Notes under the pieces: generated by a model
The model's database searches: none
What the model was told of the DNA's origin: nothing
The model's input: the letters and a program-made list of their open reading frames with translations, nothing else
Assembly (NCBI GenBank): GCA_002454505.1
Contig: DKJA01000063.1
Coordinates: 1 to 19,935 of the forward strand
Direction: 5' to 3'
Origin: Oxalobacteraceae bacterium UBA6704
Lineage (GTDB): Bacteria; Pseudomonadota; Gammaproteobacteria; Burkholderiales; Burkholderiaceae_D
DNA: 19,935 nucleotides
In this document: positions 8,678-15,233 of the stretch, piece by piece
How positions within the stretch are numbered: position 1 is the first letter of the stretch
Layout of the letters: each line of letters opens with the position of its first letter
Made by a program: the position numbers and the translations under genes

Positions 8678-10381
8678 ACTACCGGCAACAACTCGATCGA
8701 TTCCCTCGTCTACAGCAGCTGGAACACCACCGCCGGCACGGCCGTCACGTTGACCTACAGTTTCCTGACCCAGCTGCCCGCGGATGCCACGGCGGAAGAC
8801 CGCGTCGGCTTCCGCGCGATGACGGCGGCCCAGCAGGCCGCCGTGCGCGAGGCGCTGACCAAGTGGTCCAGCGTGGCCAACGTCACGTTCGTCGAGACGG
8901 CGGCCAATGGCGGCAACCTGCAGTTCGGCACGAATACGCAGGACGGCAGCAGCGCCTACGCCTACCTGCCGGAGCCGGGCATCCATACGCTGCAGATGTA
9001 CGTGAACAACCAGTCCAGCTACAACTCGGTGTTCACGCCCGGCACCTACGGGCCGTCCGTGCTGATCCACGAGATCGGCCACCTGCTGGGGCTGAAGCAT
9101 CCGGGCAACTACGATTCCGGCGGCGGCACCGTCGACGGCCCGTTCCTGCCGGCCGCAACCGACAACGGTGACTACACGCAGATGTCGTACAACGAGCCCA
9201 CCAGCTACGGCATCAACCGCACGTTCGCCACCACGGCGATGCTGTACGACATCCAGGCGATCCAGTACCTGTATGGCGCCAATCTGAGCTACCACGCCGG
9301 CAACGATGTGTATTCGTTCACCGGCGCGACCGCGCCGCTGTGCATCTGGGATGGCGGCGGCGTGAACGGCTTCGACTTTTCCGCCTGCACGCGGGCGACC
9401 GTCATCAACCTGAACGCGGGTGCCTTCAGCGAGACGGCGCCGGGCCTGCACAATATCTCGATCGCCTACGGCGTGACGATCACGTCGGCCGTGGCCGGCT
9501 CGGGCGGATCCACCATCTACGCCAACGCGCTGGGCAATACGCTGACGGGCGGCGCCGGCGCGGACATCTTCCATGAAGGCGCCGGCAACGACATCATCGT
9601 CGGTGGCGGCGGCGCCGATACCGTGGTGTTTTCGCGCAGCTATGCCAGCTACCAGGTGCAGCGCAGCGGCGACACGGTGACGGTGACCGGCGACGGCACC
9701 GACGTGCTGACCGGCGTGGAAACGCTGCGCTTCGCCGACCGCGTGCTGAGCGCGGCCGACATCGCCGCGCTGCTGCTGCAGTCCGGCACGGCCGGCAACG
9801 ACGTGCTGCAGAATGCCGCTGCGGCGGAGCACATCGACGGCGGTGCGGGACTCGATACGCTGGTCTATGGCGGCGCGCGCAGCGGCTACACGGTCAGTGC
9901 GACGGGTGCCGGTTTCAATGTGCTGGACAAGGCCTCGGGCGCCGTCGATCAACTGGTGAACGTGGAGCGGCTGCAGTTCGGCGATTCGGCGGTGGCGCTG
10001 GACGTAACTGGTGCCCCCGGCCAGATCTACCGGCTGTACGAGGCGGCCTTCAACCGCGCGCCGGACATCGGCGGCGAGGGCTACTGGATCTGGAACATGG
10101 ACCACGGCACCAGCCTGGCCAACGTGGCGCTGGCGTTCAGCCAGAGCGCCGAGTACACGCAGATCTACGGCAGCCTGAGCAATGTCGATTTCGTCAAGCA
10201 GCTGTACGTGAATGCGCTGGACCGCCAGTTCGACGCGGGCGGCCTGGCCTACTGGACCAACTGGCTTGCCGACGGCGCGTCGCGCGGCGATGTGATGGTG
10301 GGCTTCTCGGAATCGGCGGAGAACCAGGCCAAGCTGGTGGGCGTCATCGCCAACGGCATCGAGTACGTTCCCTACGCCTGA
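8669..10381 (+). CDS. Serralysin-like M10 metalloprotease with RTX-type repeats and C-terminal DUF4214
   Basis: The 570-residue product begins directly with GNNSIDSLVYSSWN, the usual start of secreted M10 peptidases without a classical signal peptide. The zinc site is HEIGHLLGLKH (His134, Glu135, His138, His144), and the Met-turn is QMSY (Met172, Tyr174). Residues about 290-325 hold glycine-rich calcium-binding RTX-type units (GGAGADIFH, GAGNDIIVG, GGGGADTVV), with weaker ones near 373 (GTAGNDVLQ) and 391 (GGAGLDTLV). From about 451 to the end is a DUF4214 domain (GQIYRLYEAAFNRAPD; VDFVKQLYVNALDRQFD). RTX repeats suggest type I secretion, but no transporter genes are in the window. I chose ATG 8669; an in-frame ATG at 8549 would add 40 residues not like the family. 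The start lies in a tandem duplication. The next gene converges 18 bases away. Confidence 0.92.
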   Translation: MSFTTGNNSIDSLVYSSWNTTAGTAVTLTYSFLTQLPADATAEDRVGFRAMTAAQQAAVREALTKWSSVANVTFVETAANGGNLQFGTNTQDGSSAYAYLPEPGIHTLQMYVNNQSSYNSVFTPGTYGPSVLIHEIGHLLGLKHPGNYDSGGGTVDGPFLPAATDNGDYTQMSYNEPTSYGINRTFATTAMLYDIQAIQYLYGANLSYHAGNDVYSFTGATAPLCIWDGGGVNGFDFSACTRATVINLNAGAFSETAPGLHNISIAYGVTITSAVAGSGGSTIYANALGNTLTGGAGADIFHEGAGNDIIVGGGGADTVVFSRSYASYQVQRSGDTVTVTGDGTDVLTGVETLRFADRVLSAADIAALLLQSGTAGNDVLQNAAAAEHIDGGAGLDTLVYGGARSGYTVSATGAGFNVLDKASGAVDQLVNVERLQFGDSAVALDVTGAPGQIYRLYEAAFNRAPDIGGEGYWIWNMDHGTSLANVALAFSQSAEYTQIYGSLSNVDFVKQLYVNALDRQFDAGGLAYWTNWLADGASRGDVMVGFSESAENQAKLVGVIANGIEYVPYA

Positions 10382-10399
10382 ACCGGCACGGGCCGCGCT

Positions 10400-11401
10400 T
10401 CAGGCAACGCCATCGGCCTCGCGGGTCAGGCTGATGCGGTTGCGGCCCATGTGCTTGGCGCGGTACAGCGCCGCGTCGGCCGTCGCCACCAGTTGCGACG
10501 GGTCGTTTTCCGGTGCCGCCAGCGCCGTGGCGGCGCCGATGCTGACGGTCACGCACTGCTTGGCCGTGCCCGTGTTCGGCAGGTGCAGCTGTTCGACGCG
10601 GCAGCGGATGCGTTCGGCCACGATGGCCGCGCCTTTCAGCGACTGGTTGGGCAGGATCACGGCGAATTCCTCGCCGCCGTAGCGGGCCACCAGGTCGTTC
10701 GCGCGCATCTCGCTGGCCACCGCGCCGGCGATGCGCTGCAGGCAATCGTCGCCGCCGACATGGCCGTACGCATCGTTGTACTGCTTGAAATTGTCCACAT
10801 CCACCATCAACAGGGACAGCGGCTGCTGCTGGCGCAGCGCGCGTTGCCATTCCGCGTGCAGCGTGTCGTCGAAGCAGCGGCGGTTGGCCAGGCCCGTCAG
10901 GCCGTCGCGCGTGGCCAGCTGCTCCAGCGAGATCTGCGCCTGTTTTTCCTCGGTCATGTCGCGCAGCGTTTCCACGACGGCCACGATGCGGCCCTCGCTG
11001 TCGTAGATCGGGCTGGCATCGACAGCCAGGTAGCGGCGCCGGCCGGCGCGCGGCATGTCGCACCAGCTTTCGGCATTCAGGTGGCCGGGCGCATCGCAGG
11101 CGCGGCCGTGCTGGTCGTACAGCTGCGGCACTTCGCCGGTGCGGCCCTGGATCACCAGGTCGGCCAGCGTGGGGCGGGCCGACTGGTAGAAGCTGCGCCA
11201 GGCATCGCAGCTGCCCAGTACTTCGAAGGCGGGCACGCCCGTCAGGCGTTCGCAGGCGCGGTTCCACAGGATGACCCGGCAGCGCGCGTCCAGCACGAAC
11301 GTGGGGATGACCAGCAGTTCCAGCAGTCTGAAGGCCAGTCCGGCGGGCGGTTCGGCATGTGGGGAATCCATCAGCGGCTGTACTTTTTGCGTACTGTTCA
11401 T
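10400..11401 (-). CDS. PAS domain diguanylate cyclase (GGDEF)
   Basis: The 333-residue product makes cyclic di-GMP from two GTP. Residues about 25-155 form a PAS sensor domain (LLVIPTFVLDARCRVILWNRACERLTG, then YLAVDASPIYDSEGRIVAVVETLRDMTEEK) leading into a short helical linker. The GGDEF domain starts at RDGLTGLANRR (about 165-175), has the metal-binding Asp201 in MVDVDNFKQYND, and the active site GGEEF at 242-246, so it should be active. RAND at 233-236 lies exactly five residues before GGEEF and matches the RxxD inhibitory site, so product feedback is likely. No membrane segment is seen; it should be cytoplasmic. The ATG at 11401 has a modest AGGG upstream. It lies 115 bases downstream of a sensor kinase gene on the same strand, possibly co-transcribed. 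The PAS ligand is unknown. Confidence 0.93.
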   Translation of the reverse strand: MNSTQKVQPLMDSPHAEPPAGLAFRLLELLVIPTFVLDARCRVILWNRACERLTGVPAFEVLGSCDAWRSFYQSARPTLADLVIQGRTGEVPQLYDQHGRACDAPGHLNAESWCDMPRAGRRRYLAVDASPIYDSEGRIVAVVETLRDMTEEKQAQISLEQLATRDGLTGLANRRCFDDTLHAEWQRALRQQQPLSLLMVDVDNFKQYNDAYGHVGGDDCLQRIAGAVASEMRANDLVARYGGEEFAVILPNQSLKGAAIVAERIRCRVEQLHLPNTGTAKQCVTVSIGAATALAAPENDPSQLVATADAALYRAKHMGRNRISLTREADGVA

Positions 11402-11516
11402 TGGTGGCCCTGTTTTCTATTGATTCTTATTGTTTTTTATTCACTACTTCGGGGAAAGCGCCTTGCGGATTGCCTGGAAAGTTGATTGTGCAACGCGGTA
11501 TTGCGTGGTCATTTGA

Positions 11517-12545
11517 CTAATCACAATACTCAGCTTGATGGGACTCAGCCGTGCCGGGCACGGCCGTCGGCACGGAAATCCGCACCGTGGTGCCGGCACC
11601 CGGGCTGCTGTCGAAAGCCAGCTTGCCCCCGGCGGCGGCCACCCGGTCGGCCATGCCGGTCAGGCCGTGGCCGCGCCGTTCGCAGCCCGGCGCCAGGCCG
11701 ATGCCGTTGTCGCGCACGCTCAGTTCGAAGCCCGCTGCACTGCGGCATAAGGCCACGTGCACTTCGCTGGCGGCGGCATGCCGCAGCACGTTCGACAGGG
11801 CCTCCTGCAGCACGCGGAACAGTGCCGTTTCCGCCGCGGCAAACGCGGCCGTGACGGGCCGGCCGGATAATCGTACGGGCGGCCCCCGGACTGCGCTGGT
11901 GGCCGGATCGTCGCCGGCTGTTTCCAGGTGGCAGCGGATGCCGGACAGCCGCGCGAACTCGTCCAGCTGGCGCCCGACGGCGTGGCGCAGGCCCTGGTCC
12001 AGCGCGGCCGGCCGCAGGTCGTTGACGATGCCGCGCAGCGAACGTACCGTCAGCTGCAGGTGCTGTTCGATGGCCGCGATCTGCTGGCGGGCCGTCGGCG
12101 GCGCCTGCGGGTCGTCGCGCAGCCGCGCGCCCAGCGTGCCGATATCCAGCTGCAGCGCCAGCAGGTGCTGGCCCAGGTCGTCGTGGAGGTCGCGGCCGAT
12201 GCGGCGGCGTTCTGTTTCGCGCGTGCTTTCCTGTTCGGCGGCGATACGGCACAGGTTGGCGTGCGTGTCGAGCAGGGCGCGCTCGGTGGTGGCACGCTGC
12301 GACTGTTCGGCGGCGAGGCGTTGGCGCAAGCGTTCGCAGTCCCGGGCGGCGCGCAACTGGCGCCACCACAGGGCCACGGCCAGCAGCGCCAGCACCACCG
12401 CCAGCCAGGCAAACAGGGCGGCTTGCGCACCCTCCGTCCAGGTGCGCGCCCAGGCAGCGGGTGACAGCAGGACGGCGGCAGCTGCGCCCAGCATGCGTAC
12501 GGGTTTTCGGTCGGCACAACGTGTCATGATGTTGCCCCCGCTCAT
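11517..12545 (-). CDS. Membrane sensor histidine kinase, NarL/UhpB type (HisKA_3 + HATPase_c)
   Basis: The 342-residue product is a two-component kinase. Two hydrophobic stretches (about 19-34 and 42-62) are separated by only a few residues, so there is almost no extracytoplasmic sensing domain. A charged helical, coiled-coil-like segment (about 65-115) leads to the HisKA_3 dimerisation domain with ERRRIGRDLHDDLGQHL; His121 is the phosphate acceptor. The ATPase domain has the N box at QEALSNVLRHA (Asn252), DNGIG (279-283) and GHGLTGMADRV. Such kinases pair with LuxR-type response regulators, but none is in the window. Starts at ATG 12545 and ATG 12527 are both possible; the second has GGGGG about seven bases upstream and places the first hydrophobic stretch nearer the N-terminus, the first has only a weak GGA. 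Family is firm; the signal and partner are unknown. Confidence 0.9.
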   Translation of the reverse strand: MSGGNIMTRCADRKPVRMLGAAAAVLLSPAAWARTWTEGAQAALFAWLAVVLALLAVALWWRQLRAARDCERLRQRLAAEQSQRATTERALLDTHANLCRIAAEQESTRETERRRIGRDLHDDLGQHLLALQLDIGTLGARLRDDPQAPPTARQQIAAIEQHLQLTVRSLRGIVNDLRPAALDQGLRHAVGRQLDEFARLSGIRCHLETAGDDPATSAVRGPPVRLSGRPVTAAFAAAETALFRVLQEALSNVLRHAAASEVHVALCRSAAGFELSVRDNGIGLAPGCERRGHGLTGMADRVAAAGGKLAFDSSPGAGTTVRISVPTAVPGTAESHQAEYCD

Positions 12546-12634
12546 CTGTTCCAATCGACCTTAGCTGAATTGCCCCGCCGCAGCTTTGTGCTGGATCAAT
12601 CGTGCCCGGCCGCGCCGGAGGGTGGTAATTGGCT

Positions 12635-12640
12635 TATAAT
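12635..12640 (+). promoter_or_regulatory. -10 box of the queE operon
   Basis: A perfect TATAAT lies 54 bases before the queE start, in an A/T-richer patch (GGTAATTGGCTTATAATTG) within a very G/C-rich gap between the divergent kinase gene and queE. No good -35 match is seen at the usual distance, so an activator may be needed. The leader that would follow contains a small hairpin, TCGGC (12655-12659) with GCCGA (12666-12670). Confidence 0.55.
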
Positions 12641-12694
12641 TGAGGGTTGCCCCATCGGCCTTGCTGCCGAAGGTTCTCACCGCCAGGATTCATA

Positions 12695-13330
12695 GTGACT
12701 TACAGTATTAAAGAAATCTTCTACACGCTGCAGGGCGAGGGTGCCCATGCCGGGCGGCCGGCAGTGTTCTGCCGTTTCTCCGGCTGCAATCTGTGGACGG
12801 GCCGCGAAAGCGACCGCGCCAGCGCCGTCTGCCAGTTCTGCGACACGGATTTCGTCGGCACGGACGGCGAGGGCGGTGGCAAATTCGCCACGCCCGAAGC
12901 GCTGGCCGGCACCATCGACGCACTGTGGCCGGCCACTTATGCCGCCAGCAAGTACGTCGTCTTCACCGGCGGCGAGCCGCTGCTGCAACTGGACGCGCCG
13001 CTGATCGACGCGATGCACGCCGCCGGCTTCACGATCGCCATCGAGACCAACGGCACGATCGCCGTGCCGCCCGGCGTCGACTGGATCTGCGTCAGCCCGA
13101 AGGCCGGCTCGAAGCTGGTCGTCGGCAAGGGCAGCGAACTGAAAGTGGTCATTCCGCAGCAGGGCCAGAACCTGGCCGACTACGAAGGCCTGGACTTCGA
13201 CAATTTCTTCGTCCAGCCGATGGACGGTCCGCTGGCCGCGTTCAACACGACGCTGGCGATCGATACGTGCAAGCGCAACCCGAAGTGGAAGCTGAGCCTG
13301 CAAACCCATAAACTCCTGAACATCCCCTGA
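12695..13330 (+). CDS. queE: 7-carboxy-7-deazaguanine synthase (radical SAM)
   Basis: QueE is the radical SAM enzyme that converts 6-carboxytetrahydropterin to 7-carboxy-7-deazaguanine in queuosine synthesis. The 211-residue product has FYTLQGEGAHAGRPAVFCRFSGCNLW near the N-terminus and an expanded iron-sulfur motif CX14CX2C (Cys31, Cys46, Cys49) in place of the usual CX3CX2C; this longer loop is known from Burkholderia-type QueE. TGGEPLLQ (91-98) is the usual SAM-binding motif, followed by IETNGT and CVSPKAG. I chose GTG 12695, which follows an AGGA by about seven bases and begins just before the family's YSIKEIFYTLQGEG; the ATG at 12647 would add 16 residues that do not fit the family. queD follows after nine bases. 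Assignment is firm. Confidence 0.96.
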   Translation: MTYSIKEIFYTLQGEGAHAGRPAVFCRFSGCNLWTGRESDRASAVCQFCDTDFVGTDGEGGGKFATPEALAGTIDALWPATYAASKYVVFTGGEPLLQLDAPLIDAMHAAGFTIAIETNGTIAVPPGVDWICVSPKAGSKLVVGKGSELKVVIPQQGQNLADYEGLDFDNFFVQPMDGPLAAFNTTLAIDTCKRNPKWKLSLQTHKLLNIP

Positions 13331-13339
13331 ATTGCTGAT

Positions 13340-13789
13340 ATGTTGACGATTACCCGCAAGCTCGAATTCGATGCCGGCCACCGCATTCCCGACCACAAGA
13401 GCCAGTGCCGCAACCTGCATGGCCACCGCTACACGCTGGAGATCACGCTGACCGGCCAGGTCATCACCGCCGAAGGCAATTCCGACAACGGCATGATCAT
13501 GGACTTTTCCGACGTCAAGGCGCTGGCGAAAGAGCATCTGGTGGATGTCTGGGACCACGCCTTCCTCGTCTACGAGAAGGACAACGCCGTCAAGGAATTC
13601 CTCGCCTCGCTGCCGGACCATAAAACCGTCGTCATCGACCGCATCCCCACGGTGGAAAACCTGGCCGCCGTCGCTTTCGACATCCTGAAGGCGGCCTACA
13701 AGGACCGCTACGGCACGGGCCTGCGCCTGCACAAGCTGGTGCTGCACGAAACGCCGAACTGCTGGGCCGAAATCACCGATGCCGGCTGA
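13340..13789 (+). CDS. queD: 6-carboxy-5,6,7,8-tetrahydropterin synthase
   Basis: QueD makes 6-carboxytetrahydropterin from dihydroneopterin triphosphate, the step before QueE. The 149-residue product is of the PTPS family: zinc ligands His14 (FDAGHRI), His27 and His29 (NLHGHRY), catalytic Cys23 in KSQCRNLHGH, and the Asp72-His73 pair in VWDHAFL. Glu137 in LHETPN is the pterin-anchoring glutamate. It is somewhat longer than the E. coli enzyme (about 120 residues), as in other betaproteobacteria. Presence next to queE supports the queuosine role over a biopterin role. The start lies nine bases after the queE stop with no clear ribosome binding site, so it may rely on ribosomes from queE. Its last 11 bases overlap tadA in another frame. 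Confidence 0.94.
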   Translation: MLTITRKLEFDAGHRIPDHKSQCRNLHGHRYTLEITLTGQVITAEGNSDNGMIMDFSDVKALAKEHLVDVWDHAFLVYEKDNAVKEFLASLPDHKTVVIDRIPTVENLAAVAFDILKAAYKDRYGTGLRLHKLVLHETPNCWAEITDAG

Positions 13790-14279
13790 AGACTTCATGC
13801 GCGCCGCCCTGGTCGAGGCGCAGCGCGCGTGGGACCTGGGCGAGGTGCCCGTCGGTGCCGTGGTGGTGAAGGACGGTGTCGTCATCGCGCGCGGCTTCAA
13901 CCAGCCGATCGCCGGCCACGATCCCACCGCGCACGCGGAGATCGTCGCCTTGCGCGCCGCCGCGCAGGCATTGGGCAATTACCGTCTGCCCGGCTGCGAA
14001 CTGTATGTCACGCTGGAGCCTTGCGTGATGTGCTCCGGCGCGATGATGCATGCGCGCGTGGCGAAAGTGATCTACGGCGCGCGCGATCCGAAGACGGGTG
14101 CCGCCGGCTCCGTCGTCGACCTGTACTCGTCGGCACAGCTGAATCACCACACGCAGGCCGAAGGCGGCGTGCTGGAAGAGGAGTGCGGCAACCTTCTCAA
14201 ATCATTCTTTGCCAGCCGCCGTGCCGCCGTGCGGGCGGCCCGCCTGCAGCAGCTTGATCAGGCACCCGACGGGGAGTAA
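13779..14279 (+). CDS. tadA: tRNA-specific adenosine deaminase
   Basis: TadA deaminates adenosine 34 of tRNA-Arg(ACG) to inosine, allowing it to read several arginine codons. The 166-residue product has the cytidine deaminase-fold zinc site: HAE at 52-54 (His52 ligand, Glu54 proton shuttle) and PCVMC at 81-85 (Cys82, Cys85). GEVPVGAVVV (21-30), FNQPIAGHDPTAHAE, and GARDPKTGAAGSVVDL with LNHH are typical of TadA and separate it from cytidine or guanine deaminases. The ATG at 13779 overlaps the end of queD by 11 bases, which suggests translational coupling. Its own 3' end (GGGGAG before the TAA) doubles as a strong ribosome binding site for a tiny open frame starting at 14281. Assignment is firm. 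Confidence 0.95.
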   Translation: MPAEDFMRAALVEAQRAWDLGEVPVGAVVVKDGVVIARGFNQPIAGHDPTAHAEIVALRAAAQALGNYRLPGCELYVTLEPCVMCSGAMMHARVAKVIYGARDPKTGAAGSVVDLYSSAQLNHHTQAEGGVLEEECGNLLKSFFASRRAAVRAARLQQLDQAPDGE

Positions 14280-14280
14280 G

Positions 14281-14316
14281 ATGGCGCCGCCATCCCACTC
14301 CCTGGAACGACCTTGA
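14281..14316 (+). CDS. Possible 11-codon leader peptide ending on the ldcA start
   Basis: An ATG at 14281 is preceded by GGGGAG (14271-14276) with four bases between, the best ribosome binding site in this part of the operon. It opens an 11-residue frame, MAPPSHSLERP, whose TGA (14314-14316) overlaps the TTG start of ldcA (14313-14315) as TTGA. The arrangement suggests that ribosomes ending here restart at the weak TTG. Real translation is an inference; it may also be chance. Confidence 0.4.
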   Translation: MAPPSHSLERP

Positions 14317-15230
14317 ACAATATCGGTATCGCGATCGCCGCCCCCGGCGGTTATGCCGTCGACGATGCGGCCCTTGCGCGCGGCATCGCGCGCCTCGAGC
14401 AGCAGGGCTGCACAGTCCACAACTACTACGACGCGTCGAAAAAATTCCAGCGCTTCGCCGGCTCGGATGGGGGCCGCCTCGCCCAGCTCGATGCCGCGGC
14501 GCGCGATCCGGACGTGCAGATCGTCGTCGCCTTGCGCGGCCAGTACGGCCTGTCGCGCATCCTGCCGCGGATCGACTTCCGCGCGATGGCCGACAGCGGC
14601 AAGCTGTTCGTCGGCTACAGCGATTTCACCGCGTTTCAGATGGGGCTGATGCAAGCCACGGGCCGCAAGAGCTTTGCCGGACCGATGATGTGCGACGATT
14701 TCATCCGCGACGAGCCGGTGGAATACACCTTGAACCAGTTCTGGGACTGCCTGCGCGGCCCGACTCACTTCGTGCGCGGCGAAGCAGCCGGCAATCCACA
14801 GGTCGATATCGAAGGCCGGCTGTGGGGCGGCAATCTGGCCATGCTGAACCACCTGGTCGGCACGCCGTACTTCGCCAAGGTCGACAACGGCATCCTGTTC
14901 GTCGAAGACGTCAACGAACATCCGTACCGCGTCGAACGCATGGTGCTGCAGCTGCTGTATGCCGGCGCATTGGAAGGCCAGCGGGCCCTCGTGCTGGGCG
15001 ATTTTTCCGGCTACCGGCTGGCGCCCACCGACAATGGTTACGACTTCGACGCGATGCTCGCCTACCTGCGTGAGATCCTGCCGATCCCCGTGCTGACAGG
15101 CCTCCCGTTCGGGCACGTGAAGCATCGCTGCACGCTGCCGTTCGGCGGCCTGGCTCACCTGAAGTCGGACGATACCGGCTTCGACCTGACGGTCACCGAC
15201 TACCCCACGCTGTCGAACCCGGACCGCTAG
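14313..15230 (+). CDS. ldcA: LD-carboxypeptidase (S66 family)
   Basis: LdcA removes the terminal D-alanine from tetrapeptides during peptidoglycan recycling in the cytoplasm. The 305-residue product begins IGIAIAAPGGYAVDD, has RGQYGLSRILP (the family usually has GG before YG; here the first is Gln76), the nucleophile Ser103 in VGYSDFTAF, the likely catalytic Glu198 in LFVEDVNEHPYR, and His268 in LPFGHVKHR, in the order Ser-Glu-His of the family. No signal peptide is seen, as expected. The only start near the N-terminus of the family is TTG 14313; the next in-frame Met is residue 92. Initiation probably depends on translation arriving from upstream. The product matches the family over its full length. 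The next gene starts three bases after its stop. Confidence 0.92.
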   Translation: MNNIGIAIAAPGGYAVDDAALARGIARLEQQGCTVHNYYDASKKFQRFAGSDGGRLAQLDAAARDPDVQIVVALRGQYGLSRILPRIDFRAMADSGKLFVGYSDFTAFQMGLMQATGRKSFAGPMMCDDFIRDEPVEYTLNQFWDCLRGPTHFVRGEAAGNPQVDIEGRLWGGNLAMLNHLVGTPYFAKVDNGILFVEDVNEHPYRVERMVLQLLYAGALEGQRALVLGDFSGYRLAPTDNGYDFDAMLAYLREILPIPVLTGLPFGHVKHRCTLPFGGLAHLKSDDTGFDLTVTDYPTLSNPDR

Positions 15231-15233
15231 GCC

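Noticed and set aside
9541..9625. CRISPR-like or other DNA repeat in the glycine-rich part of the M10 gene
   Set aside because: The repeated GGC-rich DNA is explained by RTX-type glycine/aspartate codons within a continuous reading frame.
12647..12694. Upstream ATG start for queE
   Set aside because: It lies only seven bases after the -10 box and adds 16 Pro/Arg-rich residues; GTG 12695 fits the family N-terminus and has an AGGA site.
12655..12694. preQ1 riboswitch in the queE leader
   Set aside because: A hairpin and a GGTTCTCACC stretch are present, but the A-rich tail and other conserved bases of preQ1-I are missing, so I do not annotate it.
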